From Adiantum capillus-veneris (lineage: Eukaryota; Streptophyta; Polypodiopsida; Polypodiales; Pteridaceae), in the NCBI GenBank assembly GCA_014529385.2, contig CM043942.1, positions 34,391,969 through 34,455,968 on the forward strand: DNA of 64,000 nt, read 5' to 3'. The first letter of the stretch is position 1; every line of letters begins with the position of its first letter. Made by a program: the position numbers and the translations under genes. The notes beneath the pieces are model-generated. The model had not been told where the DNA came from, searched no databases, and saw only the letters and a program-made list of their open reading frames with translations. Below are positions 1 through 9,310 of the stretch, in pieces.

Positions 1-218
1 CGTCTTTTTCAAGAGGCAGGTGCGGCGCATTCAAGGCAGCTTACGTCATCACTGAAAGTTGAAAAGTCACAAAATATCAAATAGTGATAGATTTTGAGGC
101 TTTTGACACCACCAATGCATCCGGAACGCCAAAATACCCAAAAAACGAATATCTACTTGTCTCATTCCGACATCCGGAGAGGCAAAAAATGTCAAAAAAC
201 CCAAAAAAATGGGCTTTT

Positions 219-280
219 TACTTAAGGCGCGCGAGGAGGCATTCTAAAATGCTAGAATGCCCCTCTGCGCGCTGTTAGTA
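219..280. repeat. GC-rich hairpin A of the foldback element
   Basis: The arms read TACTTAAGGCGCGCG and, at the far end, GCGCGCTGTTAGTA, closing over a self-complementary centre (GGCATTCTA / TAGAATGCC). It lies at the inner end of the left terminal arm and corresponds to hairpin D in the right arm. Confidence 0.8.
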
Positions 281-362
281 CAAACCTCCTTTTAGTGATT
301 TTTGGACAATTATCTTTCAAGAAAGCCTACCCATGTTTCTCTATTGCACTTTTGCACCATGC

Positions 363-406
<44 letters not shown>

Positions 407-466
407 TCCTTTCTATAGGTTAGCATATTTAAAGAGAGAGAGAGAGAGAGTGAGAGAGACTCCCAT

Positions 467-527
467 TACTAACGGCGTGCGTGGAGCATGTTTTGACTTC
501 AAAAAACACCTCCTCGTGCCGTTAGTA
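467..527. repeat. GC-rich hairpin B of the foldback element
   Basis: The outer arms TACTAACGGCGTGCG and GTGCCGTTAGTA match the other hairpins, while the centre is different sequence. It sits in the element interior, not in the terminal arms. Confidence 0.75.
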
Positions 528-635
528 TAAGGTAACAGAAAGACTCTCTCTCTCTCTCTCTTTCCCCCACCTTACTTCCTCTCTCTATAACACTCACACA
601 TATACACATAAACACATACACTGGTGGATGCACAG

Positions 636-694
636 TACTAAAGGCGCGCATAGAGACATGCACACCGGTTGTGCCTCTCTACGCGCGCCTATAG

Positions 695-696
<2 letters not shown>
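636..696. repeat. GC-rich hairpin C of the foldback element
   Basis: Arms TACTAAAGGCGCGCATAGAG and CTCTACGCGCGCCTATAGTA, with a centre of GACATGCACACCGG then TTGTGC. The inner stem differs from A, B and D but remains complementary. It is immediately followed by the (AG)n tract. Confidence 0.75.
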
Positions 697-777
<81 letters not shown>

Positions 778-1077
778 TCTTTGTGTGTGTGTGTATGTTA
801 TATTTGTGTGTTTGTGTGTTTGTGAGTGTGTGTGTCTCTGTGTGTTTGTGTGTATGTTATATTTGTCTGTGTGTGTGTGTGTGTGTGTGTGTGATCAAAA
901 TGCACTTTGTAGAATTGTAACAATGGGTGTGCGTGCTCACTCTTATAGACCCGAAATTATGATCTCTAAGGCTAAGATGATGAAGAAAAAACCTATGTGA
1001 TAGATGGAGGCCTTTTTAGAGATTTTTTGACATTTTCCTCTCAAAAAGCTCTCTAAAAGAAGAAAAAAGGGGCTTTT

Positions 1078-1139
1078 TACTAACGGCGCGCGATGAGGCA
1101 TTCCAAAATTTTGGAATGCCCCCTCACGCGCCGTTAGTA
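1078..1139. repeat. GC-rich hairpin D of the foldback element
   Basis: The most regular copy. TACTAACGGCGCGCG pairs with CGCGCCGTTAGTA, and the centre GGCATTCCAAAA / TTTTGGAATGCC pairs perfectly. It is the right-arm counterpart of hairpin A. Confidence 0.85.
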
Positions 1140-1545
1140 AAATGTTCTTTTAGGGGTTTTTGACATTCTTTGTCTCTTTGGATGTCGGAGCTAGGCAATT
1201 GGACAATCATTTCTAGGATATTGGGGCGTTCCGGACGCATTGACAGTATCAAAAGTTTCAAAATCTTCCACCAGTTGATAGTTTTGTAACTTTTTGAATT
1301 CTAGTGATGACGTAAGCCGTATCAAATGCACCGCATCTACCTTCTGAAAAAGGTGGTCGCATTAAATGAAAGAGAGTGATCGTCTTCAAGGACCACTAGA
1401 TTATTAAATGAGGAGAGGGACACCTTTTATATTTTTGTTAATATCAATCTATTTTTCTACGTAACGTAGGCTCTTCTCTCATTGGAGGAGCTTATTTTCC
1501 TCTCTCTTCCAAAAGGCCCTCCAAAAGACCTCCGAAATCTCCTAA

Positions 1546-2682
1546 TGCTTTATAAGTCGCTTGAAGCATTTAAATTCTCGTTGTAATCCAAATGAGCGCT
1601 TCAACAATAACCAAATGCTTGATAGATTCATTAGGGGATTACGACATGAGGATATCTACAATGGCCTAGTCATTAGAGGTATCGCCACTTGGGAAGTAGT
1701 CACCACCAATGCGATCCAATTGGAGGATAATTTAATGATTCAAGGAGAAAGAGTGTCTGTTGAGCCTAAATCTATTAGCTCACAAGCATCAGGGCATCAA
1801 CCAATGACCCTAAAGCCTATTGCTAAGGAGCCAAAGATATTTGAAATGACTTTAGCAGATCTCACCAAGGCTATTCAAGAGAGTATTAGAGACAACCGTG
1901 CTCCACAGAACAATCATATGTATCCAAGAATGGAGCAGCAATGGTGCTCAATATGCTATGGACCGCATAGTACCAGTGAATGCCCTACTTTTAGAGTAAA
2001 ATTCAATGGGAACTGCAATGCATGTGGAAGGTATGGTCATCAAGCTAAGGATTGCATAGTATTTAAGCACGCTATGGCCAATACACCAACCTTAGCATGG
2101 ACAGACACACCTCGAGTGCCTGCATTGATGCCGGATCCACCTCTTGAACAAACAACACAACACATGGTCCCTAGGGCCCAAAATGTTGTTCAAACAACAC
2201 CCTTACCACCTCCAGTGCTAGAACCACAACCACCACATCCGAGAATCACTTCTGTGAATCAAGTGGGTTGTGAGTCATCTATTTCTTGTTTGGAAGACTA
2301 TGAGGAAGATATAGATCCTAATATCGCCTATGGGATGGATGTGCTTGAAGAAATTCCACAATACTACATGGAGGACTATTGGGGACAAGTCAAACCTGTA
2401 TATCAAGTAAGTGCTCTTGTGGCAAGAGGCCAAAATATCAATTACACCGCTAAGAGACCACCTCTTCAATGCTATGAGTGTGGATGTCCACATCGTGTAG
2501 TTGAGTGTCCTATTAGGCTACAAAAGAACGCCACACTAATGCAAACCAATGAAACGAGCACGTCTACAATGCCGATACTCATGTGTAATCAATGTGGCAT
2601 AGATCATTTGATTTCCCAATGTCCAAATAATCCAAATGCACGGAAGATCACGCCATTAAACTTGATTGAAGTTACCGCGTAG
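1546..2682 (+). CDS. Retrotransposon Gag (N-terminally truncated) with four zinc knuckles
   Basis: Structural nucleocapsid/capsid polyprotein of an LTR retrotransposon; in the family it packages element RNA in cytoplasmic particles. The frame opens after a TAA at 1543-1545. There is no ATG at the beginning, so the true N-terminus is lost and any start is arbitrary. The first 70 codons resemble a gag capsid domain (LDRFIRGLRHEDIYNGL). Four knuckle-like motifs follow: CSICYGPHSTSEC, canonical CNACGRYGHQAKDC, CYECGCPHRVVEC and CNQCGIDHLISQC. Three of these have three rather than four residues between the second Cys and the His, which is unusual. A proline-rich stretch separates the pairs. The frame ends in a single TAG at 2680-2682, and the same frame continues directly into the protease. 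Confidence 0.75.
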   Translation, partial: CFISRLKHLNSRCNPNERFNNNQMLDRFIRGLRHEDIYNGLVIRGIATWEVVTTNAIQLEDNLMIQGERVSVEPKSISSQASGHQPMTLKPIAKEPKIFEMTLADLTKAIQESIRDNRAPQNNHMYPRMEQQWCSICYGPHSTSECPTFRVKFNGNCNACGRYGHQAKDCIVFKHAMANTPTLAWTDTPRVPALMPDPPLEQTTQHMVPRAQNVVQTTPLPPPVLEPQPPHPRITSVNQVGCESSISCLEDYEEDIDPNIAYGMDVLEEIPQYYMEDYWGQVKPVYQVSALVARGQNINYTAKRPPLQCYECGCPHRVVECPIRLQKNATLMQTNETSTSTMPILMCNQCGIDHLISQCPNNPNARKITPLNLIEVTA

Positions 2683-3996
2683 CCATCACCAAGTACACCC
2701 GTGGTATCAGTAAACGTACTCACACGATCGATGCTCCAAAAACAAAATTATATTCTTGAGGAAAGAGACACGGCATCAATTGCCCAATCTCAGAAAAAGA
2801 AGAAAACACGAAGAAAGAGATCGCAAAAAGCAGCAAAGTCAGACCCCAGATCAAAGACCAACATAGGGACTGGTGATGACCCCATATATATGAACAACAC
2901 TGAAGAAGATTCTGATTCAGGTGAAACCATGGAGACCAAAACGACCACTAACATAGAAACCAACAAGGAAGATCTTCATGAGCCACAATGGCCAGGATCC
3001 AAAAAGAAGATAGGAACTTTCCCAAACCCTACAGAGGAGATTGAGCGAGTCAAGCAATTAAGGAGTTTAGTAGAAGATACCCAAAGGGATCTAGAACCAG
3101 CACCTAGGAAGATCCAGATTACAGACACCGTGTTCCCTACGCAACAACAACCTCACCAAGTCCATAGACCCTTGAACATACCTAGTGTCATCCAAGAAGA
3201 AAGTGACTTAAAGTCATGGGAAAGAGGGCGTACTCACTTCTTGATGGAAAGAATGTTTACAGAGGGACTACCTGATCCTATTGAAGAAATGGAGATCCCA
3301 TCTTCCCCACGTCAAGAGACTCAAGGCCAAAAGATGCCGTTAAACATTGCCAAATTGATGGATTTCATGTCTTCAGAAGTTAGAACCACCATCATGTCCA
3401 AACTATATAAAGACCCCGAGCTAGTCTCAGCTCTTCGAGCCTTCCTCAATGGAGAACTGAAGTTTGGGCTACCACAATTTGCACAGATGGATGGAGCTGG
3501 GGAGATTCCAATAGAGGAGGAATACATAGATCCACAACCGAACCTAGATAATAACCTTGTTATAGAAATACCTGTTAGCAAGTTGGGACAATACTTTGAG
3601 GGTGATGAATCTAATGCGACTATACCAATCACTACTGAGGGTTTAACTGTGAAGGGAATCCTTGATGGTGGCGATGGGGTTAGCATTGTGACTAAAAATT
3701 GCTGGGAAGCTATGGGAAGACCTCACCTTGCAACCACAACCATAGTAGTGAAGATGGCCAATGGATCTATTGTTAAACCTATTGGGATGTTGGAAGACCT
3801 CAAGATCAAGGTCTTTGGACATAAAATAAGAGTTACCTTCATTGTTATGGATTTCTCCAAACACACTATGGAATCACAGATGATCTTAGGACGTCCTTTC
3901 ATGAGGGAAGCGAAAATGGTTCATGACTGGTCTAAGAACCATGTCTACCTGCAGTTCCAAGATTCTGTCATTCGAGTGGATATTGTGACGGGTTGA
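2683..3996 (+). CDS. Retropepsin-like aspartic protease region, in frame with gag
   Basis: Processes the retroelement polyprotein. The frame continues from gag through the TAG without a shift. The first 200 codons are lysine- and acid-rich linker. Near the C-terminus, ILDGGDGVSIVTK occupies the catalytic loop position; many plant Ty3/gypsy proteases have an LDGGSG or LDSGSG form there. The later motif MILGRPFMREAKMVHDWS is the conserved ILGRP flap/helix region. If read as D-x-G the catalytic Asp is present, but the second-glycine substitution (GGDG) leaves activity uncertain. The frame ends in TGA at 3994-3996 and again stays open in the same phase beyond it. Confidence 0.7.
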   Translation, partial: PSPSTPVVSVNVLTRSMLQKQNYILEERDTASIAQSQKKKKTRRKRSQKAAKSDPRSKTNIGTGDDPIYMNNTEEDSDSGETMETKTTTNIETNKEDLHEPQWPGSKKKIGTFPNPTEEIERVKQLRSLVEDTQRDLEPAPRKIQITDTVFPTQQQPHQVHRPLNIPSVIQEESDLKSWERGRTHFLMERMFTEGLPDPIEEMEIPSSPRQETQGQKMPLNIAKLMDFMSSEVRTTIMSKLYKDPELVSALRAFLNGELKFGLPQFAQMDGAGEIPIEEEYIDPQPNLDNNLVIEIPVSKLGQYFEGDESNATIPITTEGLTVKGILDGGDGVSIVTKNCWEAMGRPHLATTTIVVKMANGSIVKPIGMLEDLKIKVFGHKIRVTFIVMDFSKHTMESQMILGRPFMREAKMVHDWSKNHVYLQFQDSVIRVDIVTG

Positions 3997-4650
3997 GCAC
4001 ATCCTCTAGGAAACAGGTTTAGAATTGATCATAGATCTGACACCACAGTTCACTCGGCCCCATTGCAGTATTGTTACACGTGTAAAGCGGACACTGATGT
4101 TGGGGAAGATTCTCTGTATATGGATGTACTACCTGGGATGACTGAGTTGGACAATGTGGATTGGGTCCACCTAGCAGCAACCATAGACACTTGGGGAAAC
4201 AGAGGGACAACCTGGGTAACACATGAGGGGGATGAAATGCCCGTACCCTTAAATATGCTACAAGCAATGCATATAGCTTCTGACAAGACTCATCCTAATA
4301 TAACGAAGAAAACATACAAGTGTGTCCCTAAAGATTCTTTAAGGACCATAGCTAGTGCTAAAAAACAAAATCTTGTTAAGAAACGTCCCACTCGCTCCAA
4401 GAAAAGTATGAAAATGTGGCGTTGGATTCCTAAACAACTATTGAAAGCCCAAGGCTACTATCAAGGAAATAATCAAATCTGGCTGCCAAAACATAGATTG
4501 CATTCTTACTTGTCACCTGACCCATGTGAGCTCAATCCCGTAGCTCCAAAACAAATCGACAATCACGGAAATAAAAAAAATCACAGAATGCTACACACCC
4601 GCTCCAGAGCTAGTCTGGGTACCAAAGAAAGAACGATTTGTTCCACCTAG
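3997..4650 (+). CDS. Unrecognised ORF downstream of protease in the non-autonomous element
   Basis: Same reading frame as gag and protease, separated from the protease only by the TGA at 3994-3996. The first ATG-like starts lie inside, so this may be the C-terminal part of one long ancestral frame. The product is basic in its middle (PTRSKKSMKMWRW) with an acidic N-terminal part. No RT, integrase or other known domain can be seen. A further short open stretch in another phase (4742-4957) runs up to the polypurine tract. Confidence 0.45.
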   Translation, partial: AHPLGNRFRIDHRSDTTVHSAPLQYCYTCKADTDVGEDSLYMDVLPGMTELDNVDWVHLAATIDTWGNRGTTWVTHEGDEMPVPLNMLQAMHIASDKTHPNITKKTYKCVPKDSLRTIASAKKQNLVKKRPTRSKKSMKMWRWIPKQLLKAQGYYQGNNQIWLPKHRLHSYLSPDPCELNPVAPKQIDNHGNKKNHRMLHTRSRASLGTKERTICST

Positions 4651-4964
4651 CTCAACAAGGGGGGAGTCCCATGAAGCTTCTAGCTCCTCATGTAATGCAT
4701 CCATAGAGGTAAAAGCTTTTCCACATTGTCGACCTACAATAGTGGACCTCCATAAAGCTACAAAGGAATCCACACCTCCCAGTGTTCAAGAATCACCTGA
4801 TGAACCACTTCAAGTTCGATCCTGGGAGAGTACCTTACCACCCTTTCAACTCGATGAGGCACCTAAGGTAATAGAAAACTACTGGAAAAAATCCTCACCT
4901 ATTACCAACTGGAACAATTGGTTTCAAAGGGTGACGAGCACATTTCAAACGATATGATCTACCC

Positions 4965-4978
4965 AAGGAAGGGGGGAA
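4965..4978 (+). promoter_or_regulatory. Polypurine tract of the gag-protease element
   Basis: AAGGAAGGGGGGAA lies directly before a TG dinucleotide that starts the 3' LTR. This is the canonical plus-strand primer position. The tract is nearly the same as the one in the element ending at 34164-34176. Confidence 0.85.
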
Positions 4979-5540
4979 TGTTTGCTGACAGTCATCATTC
5001 ACTCACTCCCCTCTAAACCTTGTTTCCTTGACCTCTCAATCACCAATCTTAGGGAATGTATATATATAAAGCCTTATACTCACAAAAAAAATAAAAAAAT
5101 AAAGAGCAAGAGCAATAAGCAAACGAGTATGCACAATAAAAGTCAAAACATCGACTCAGACCTACACATTCATATCCGGTACATTGAAACAGAAACCTAT
5201 GCCATAAAACACCTTTGATCCTCATCACTCGAGTGATGGAGGGTAGGCAGGATTAATACAATAGGAGTGTTTCTGTTTTAGAGTTGAGTGATTAGCAAAG
5301 TTCTTTTTCCCCACTGATGTGCCTCCTAGAGGTATTGTTTGTGTTTCATAATGTGTACAAGAACAGTTGTTGTTGTTAGGATTTGGACCTTCATGGGATC
5401 TTTCTCTCATTCACACTTCAAATCAAGCGTGACCATCAACACAAACAGGTGTTTCTTATCCATTAGCATTGCCCCTTATCTTTTTGCATCCATGTTTGTC
5501 TGCTTTGATTGTGATTGGTAGCATAATATTCAGCGCATTT
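4979..5540 (+). repeat. 3' LTR of the gag-protease element (right end uncertain)
   Basis: Begins TGTTTGCTGACAGTC immediately after the polypurine tract. A TATA-like TATATATAAA at 5061-5070 would place the U3/R boundary about 30 bases downstream. No second copy exists in the window to define the 3' end. Confidence 0.6.
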
Positions 5541-5579
5541 TCTTAGTATCAAACATTAAATTCAATGTAATTTTTTGTC

Positions 5580-6350
5580 ATAATCACTTGTCTAGGTTTA
5601 AAAATCAAGCAGTCCGACTAAGCTAAATTGACCAAGTTAGGTGTTAGAGATCTTCTCTTAATACCATGGGGAATGCCTTCCTAATAATCAAGGGTTAGTT
5701 AGGTTCTTAATCCGATTTAGGCAGCATTGTGTGAAGTGTACTAGGGCTTTCTAGTGGGTTTAGTCCCTATTGACCTTTAGCTTAAGTATTATAAAGGGAG
5801 TTTACTAGTGTGATCAGCCTGGGGAGGGTAACGGTGTTATATGACCCCCCAAAAGTTACAAAATTAAAATGCTGAAAATGAACAAACAAAAAATCAAAGT
5901 GCCACAATGTAAAATCTTAAGCTGGAAGAGAAATCTCAGCTTGATTGGGTACTTCACTCACATGTATCACCTATGGTACTAGAGCCCTAGAGGTTCCCAG
6001 TGTGGGCGCTTTTCCTTGAAAAGCAAAAAACCCAAGGCATACAAAATAAGCACACACATCAAAATTGAATCACCGTGAAAAGACTTTGGGGGGTCAAAGA
6101 AAAGGTAATCAGTCAAGCGATGATTTCATGAGAAATTCCTTTTATTGTAGCATAACTACAAGGTCTTCTAGGTATAGCCTCTAGTCAGCCCTCGAAAATG
6201 AAAAACTTGGCTCTCGCGATTAAACAACTTAATTGACCAGAGAAAATTAAGAAGCTTACCCATGGTATTAATAGTCGATCTCTAGTGCCTTTCCATCGTT
6301 AAATTAGCGACCCCAGACTTGTTTAATTTTTTACCTTTACATCTATTTAT
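5580..6350. repeat. Diverged large inverted repeat (foldback)
   Basis: 5580-5672 is matched, with scattered mismatches, by the reverse complement of 6256-6350. Anchors are TTAATACCATGG versus CCATGGTATTAA, TAGAGATC versus GATCTCTA, and GGTTTAAAAATCAAGC versus its complement. Further in, GACCCCCCAAAAG at about 5843 is matched by CTTTGGGGGGTC at about 6083. There is no coding capacity. It may be an old TIR element. The ends are approximate. Confidence 0.5.
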
Positions 6351-6716
6351 GCATTTGATTATATTGCAATTTAATGTTTATTGCTGACAAATGGTTTTAA
6401 TTATGTTATAATCACATTGTTTGCCTACAACTGCATATGCTTTTTAATTCTATATGAGGATGCAATTACTGTGCCAATGTTGTTTGATTTTGCATTGACT
6501 GAAGAAGCCTAAGGACATTCCCCATCACCTACGACGGACGTTCTAACCTACGGCGGACATTGTATTATTTATTTGGTAGAGTCAGGTACCGGGCTTGTCG
6601 GTCCAATAGGAAAAGGGTAAGAGTGATCATCGATGAGAGGCACACTCTAACTGGAACATTCAAGGGATTAGTTGGCTAAGCATGGGCGCCCAAGTGTGAA
6701 TGCCCCGCGGCGAGCT
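6351..6716. other. No recognised feature
   Basis: AT-rich on the left, becoming more GC-balanced after about 6520. The phrases CTACGACGGACGTTC and CTACGGCGGACATTG at about 6530-6560 form a short imperfect direct repeat. No coding similarity was seen. Confidence 0.5.
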
Positions 6717-6718
6717 CA

Positions 6719-6726
6719 TATAAAAG
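6719..6726 (+). promoter_or_regulatory. Candidate TATA box
   Basis: TATAAAAG sits in GC-richer sequence (GGCGAGCTCATATAAAAG), followed about 50 bases later by a pyrimidine-rich CTCCATCTCCATC leader-like stretch and the (GT)n(GA)n tract. It could be a host or LTR promoter relic. No gene follows in frame. Confidence 0.35.
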
Positions 6727-6821
6727 TCAACTAAACCTAAAATCCACTCATTCTCTCATTTGTGCAATAGAAGAGTGCTCTTGCTCCATCTCCATCTCCA
6801 TCTTCTTCTTCTTCACCTCCT

Positions 6822-6824
6822 TGT

Positions 6825-6893
<69 letters not shown>
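6822..6893. repeat. Composite (GT)n(GA)n microsatellite
   Basis: About 28 bases of GT switch directly to about 37 bases of GA, then CAGAGAGAG. Translations are repeat artefacts. Confidence 0.95.
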
Positions 6894-6894
<1 letters not shown>

Positions 6895-7139
6895 GTGTGG
6901 GCGATCGAGCATTACGAGGGCACGACGGTGGCGGCAAAGCGGCGAAGCGGTTGAGCGCGGCGAAGCGGCGGCTCTTTCTTCTTCGCAACGAGAAATCCTC
7001 CACGAAGCAAGCGTCGAGCGGTGAGTGACACACCATCGCCTTCTTTGAGCTTACTAGTTTATGCTTGTTGTGTGCTTGGGGCCATTTGTGGCTCGCACAC
7101 GGTGTATCGGCAAGTTCCTTGCATTGACACGTTCGACAT
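6894..7139. other. GC-rich islet of unknown origin
   Basis: Contains GGCGGCAAAGCGGCGAAGCG and similar sub-repeats, far richer in GC than its surroundings. It joins integrase-coding sequence around 7140 with no LTR or primer site between them, so it is a rearrangement junction. It could be a captured host 5' exon or leader, but no protein was recognised. Confidence 0.4.
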
Positions 7140-8112
7140 ACGCGCACACTTAATCCCAGTCAAGACAACCTTTACAGCTTTAGATATTGCTCGTCTGTTT
7201 GTGAAGGAGGTTTTTAGAATTCATGGTTTACCCAAGAGGATTGTCAGCGATCGTGATTCCAAGTTTACTTCAAAGTTTTGGGTATCATTGTTTCAAGCTA
7301 TTGGAACCTAGTTATGTTTTATTACTGCTTATCATCCTCAAACTGATGGACAAACTGAAAGAGTTAATCAAGTAATTGAAGACATCCTCAGAGCCTACTG
7401 CAATAGAGAACCTTGCAAGTGGATTCAATACCTACCCTTGGTAGAGTATGCATACAATTCCTCTACTCATAGAAGTATTGGAATGACACCTTTTAATGCT
7501 CTTTATGGTCAAGAATTTTTATCACCTCTTAACTTTTCTGACCCCACTATAAGGGTAGAAGCCTCAAAGAAAATTCTTGAAGAAATGGAAGCTCAAACCA
7601 AAGCTATTCGAAGGGATATTCAAGCGTCTCAAGATCGACAAAAGAAGTACGCCAACTTAAAAAGATCTGATTGGATTTTCAGAGAAGGTGACAAAGTTTT
7701 CTTACGAGTAAAGCCCAAAAAGAGTAATCTGTCTCTCGGAAGGTATAAGAAGCTTAGCTACCAATATTGTGGACCTTACGAAATAATCAAGGTTGTAAGT
7801 GATCAAGCTTATAGACTAAAAATCCCTTCTCATCTCAAAGTGCATGATGTATTTCATGTAAGTCTGTTAAAACCTTATGTATATAACCCTGACCATGTCC
7901 TTGATGATGAGAAAATCATTTTACCTGCTCAAGATGTTCTACAACTCCAACTTGATTCTATCATAGAAACTCGGGAGAGAAAGCTTAGGAATAGATCCAT
8001 CAAAGAACATCTTATCTTATGGAAGGATTTCCCTATAGAAGATGCTACTTGAGAAGATGAGACATCCCTTCTTAAAGATTACCCTTCATTGTTCTTGAGA
8101 GGAGGGCATCTC
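7140..8112 (+). pseudogene. Ty3/gypsy chromovirus integrase C-terminal half plus chromodomain
   Basis: Would insert element cDNA into chromatin; in the family the chromodomain directs the integrase to modified histones. The fragment begins inside the integrase core (HLIPVKTTFTALDIA), keeps the second catalytic Asp (IVSDRDSKF) and the Glu context (YHPQTDGQTERVNQ), then the C-terminal GPYEIIKVV region and LKVHDVFHVSLLKPY. It ends in a chromodomain (IIETRERKLRNRSIKEHLI then LWKDFPIEDAT). A TAG at 7309-7311 interrupts the core and a TGA at 8050-8052 stands where the family has Trp. Gag, protease, RT and the first catalytic Asp are absent. The truncated 5' edge abuts the GC-rich islet. Confidence 0.9.
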
Positions 8113-8120
8113 AAATTCTA

Positions 8121-8132
8121 AGTTGGGGAGAT
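8121..8132 (+). promoter_or_regulatory. Polypurine tract of the chromovirus tail
   Basis: AGTTGGGGAGAT lies directly before TGTAAGG, a typical tract and LTR start following the chromodomain. Confidence 0.75.
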
Positions 8133-9310
8133 TGTAAGGTCTCTACTTTCAAATTTCACACAAGTTCTATTACGCATTTGAATTTTTTTAACCATCACTC
8201 ATTATTTGAGATATTCGAGTTCAAATTATGAATCGTAGGCTGAGAAAACCTGGAATTTAAAATTTATGCTACAAAATTTTGACATGTTTAGCTATATGAA
8301 TCACTAATTAACTTATTGTAAGACTTAGTTTACTCATTGTAGAATTTTCTTTTACTACTATAAAGTTAATATAAGACTGTAAAGTTTAACTTAAAAATGT
8401 AAAGTAAATTATCATTAAGGAAATAAATAAAATAATTATAAAGACAAAAGAATACAGAGGGATGACAAATGAAGGCACATGGACTCACCTGGACTCACAT
8501 AGGAGGGGACAAAGTGGGACACACTGTCACATGAAAAGGAGAGGCTAGTCTTGACTAATCTTAATGAGGAGGGGATGTGTGGCCTTATCTTTTGATGATA
8601 ATGACAATGTGGTCAAGCTGATGGGTACCACAAGGGTACCAAAAACGCGGATACGATTTTTGGAAAAAAAATAAAAAATATAAATATATACTTTTTAAAA
8701 AATGTAAAAATTTAATTTTTTGGAAATTTTTTTTTGGAGGTTTTCTTTTCTGCTATAAATAGAGCATCCATGCTCACACTTTAGAGATAGAGATTGCCTC
8801 TATAGCGCTCACGAAGTGATGCCACTTCTCTTAGAGAGAAGGTGTCCACAAAACACTAAGAGAGCAAAAACTCTAGTGGACTAATAAGGTGCGTAATAAT
8901 TAAGAATTCAATTAACTTTAGGAATGATGTGTGCGTGCTATCTCTTACTCTAATCTCTATAACAGATTAGTAAGATTTAATTAGCTATGTGTGTGTGTGT
9001 GCTATCTCTTACTCTAATTTCTCTAATAGACTAGTAAGATTCAATTAGCTTTAAGAAGGATATGTGTGTGTACGTGCTATCTCTTACTCTAATCTCTCTA
9101 ATAGATTAGTAAGATTCAATTAGCTTTAGAAAAGGATGTGTGTGTGTTCTCTTTTACTCTAATCTTTCTAATGGATTAGTAAGATTTAATTAACTTTAGA
9201 AAAGACGTGTGTGTATGTTTTCTCTTACTCTAATCTCTCTAAGTATACCTACTCTCTCTAGTTAGTACATCTTCACTATTAACTTATGCATAGTTATTTA
9301 AAAGTTAATA
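8133..9310 (+). repeat. 3' LTR of the chromovirus tail (right end uncertain)
   Basis: Begins TGTAAGGTCTC after the polypurine tract. A TATA box CTATAAATA at 8753-8761 lies about 620 bases in, and a minisatellite occupies the R/U5 side. No partner LTR or primer binding site defines the end. A gag-like start with a stop (MAPKRART then TAA-type break) at about 9699 may belong to another copy, but no primer site was found between. Confidence 0.6.
8905..9245. repeat. Minisatellite of roughly 70-85 bp units within the LTR
   Basis: Four to five copies of a unit containing GTGCTATCTCTTACTCTAAT, TCTCTAATAGATTAGTAAGA and TTCAATTAGCTTTAGAAAAG, with a short GT run whose length varies between copies. Confidence 0.9.

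Larger units (their letters stand above)
361..893. repeat. Microsatellite cluster inside the foldback element
   Basis: (CT)n at 361-403, (GA)n near 433-450, (CT)n near 542-562, (AG)n of about 76 bases at 698-773, then interrupted GT-rich sequence at 782-893. Translations across this block are repeat artefacts and are not annotated as genes. Confidence 0.95.
1..1356. mobile_element. Long-TIR foldback DNA element (left tip cut by window edge)
   Basis: About 215 bases at the window start (1-218) are matched in reverse complement by 1140-1356. Shared landmarks in the same order include GCTTACGTCATCACT, CGTCCGGAACGCC-like and GACATCC-like blocks. The arms continue into two similar GC-rich hairpins (219-280 and 1078-1139). 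The interior is microsatellite plus two further hairpins and has no transposase. The motif TTTTTGACATT also recurs several times in both orientations near the arms. This fits a non-autonomous foldback or MITE-like element. The outer end on the left lies outside the window, so no target duplication can be checked. The superfamily is undetermined. The hairpins resemble subterminal palindromes of some plant CACTA elements, but no CACTA terminus is visible. Confidence 0.75.
1546..5540 (+). mobile_element. 5'-truncated gag-protease LTR retrotransposon lacking RT and integrase
   Basis: The order is gag with zinc knuckles, retropepsin, an unrecognised ORF, polypurine tract, 3' LTR. No RT, RNase H or integrase lies between the protease and the polypurine tract, so the element is non-autonomous (TR-GAG-like). 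The 5' LTR, primer site and start of gag are missing. Sequence becomes recognisable only about 190 bases right of the foldback element. The polypurine tract and LTR start (GGAAGGGGGGAA then TGTT) closely match those of the Athila/Tat-like element at 33239-44910 read on its own strand, so the two are probably related lineages. The right LTR end is not resolved; 5540 is approximate. Confidence 0.7.

Noticed and set aside
333-1000. Short open frames in the first kilobase
   Set aside because: Simple-repeat translations inside the foldback element.
1352-1560. 5' LTR or primer site for the gag-protease element
   Set aside because: No sequence matching the 3' LTR start at 4979 and no tRNA-complementary word was found.
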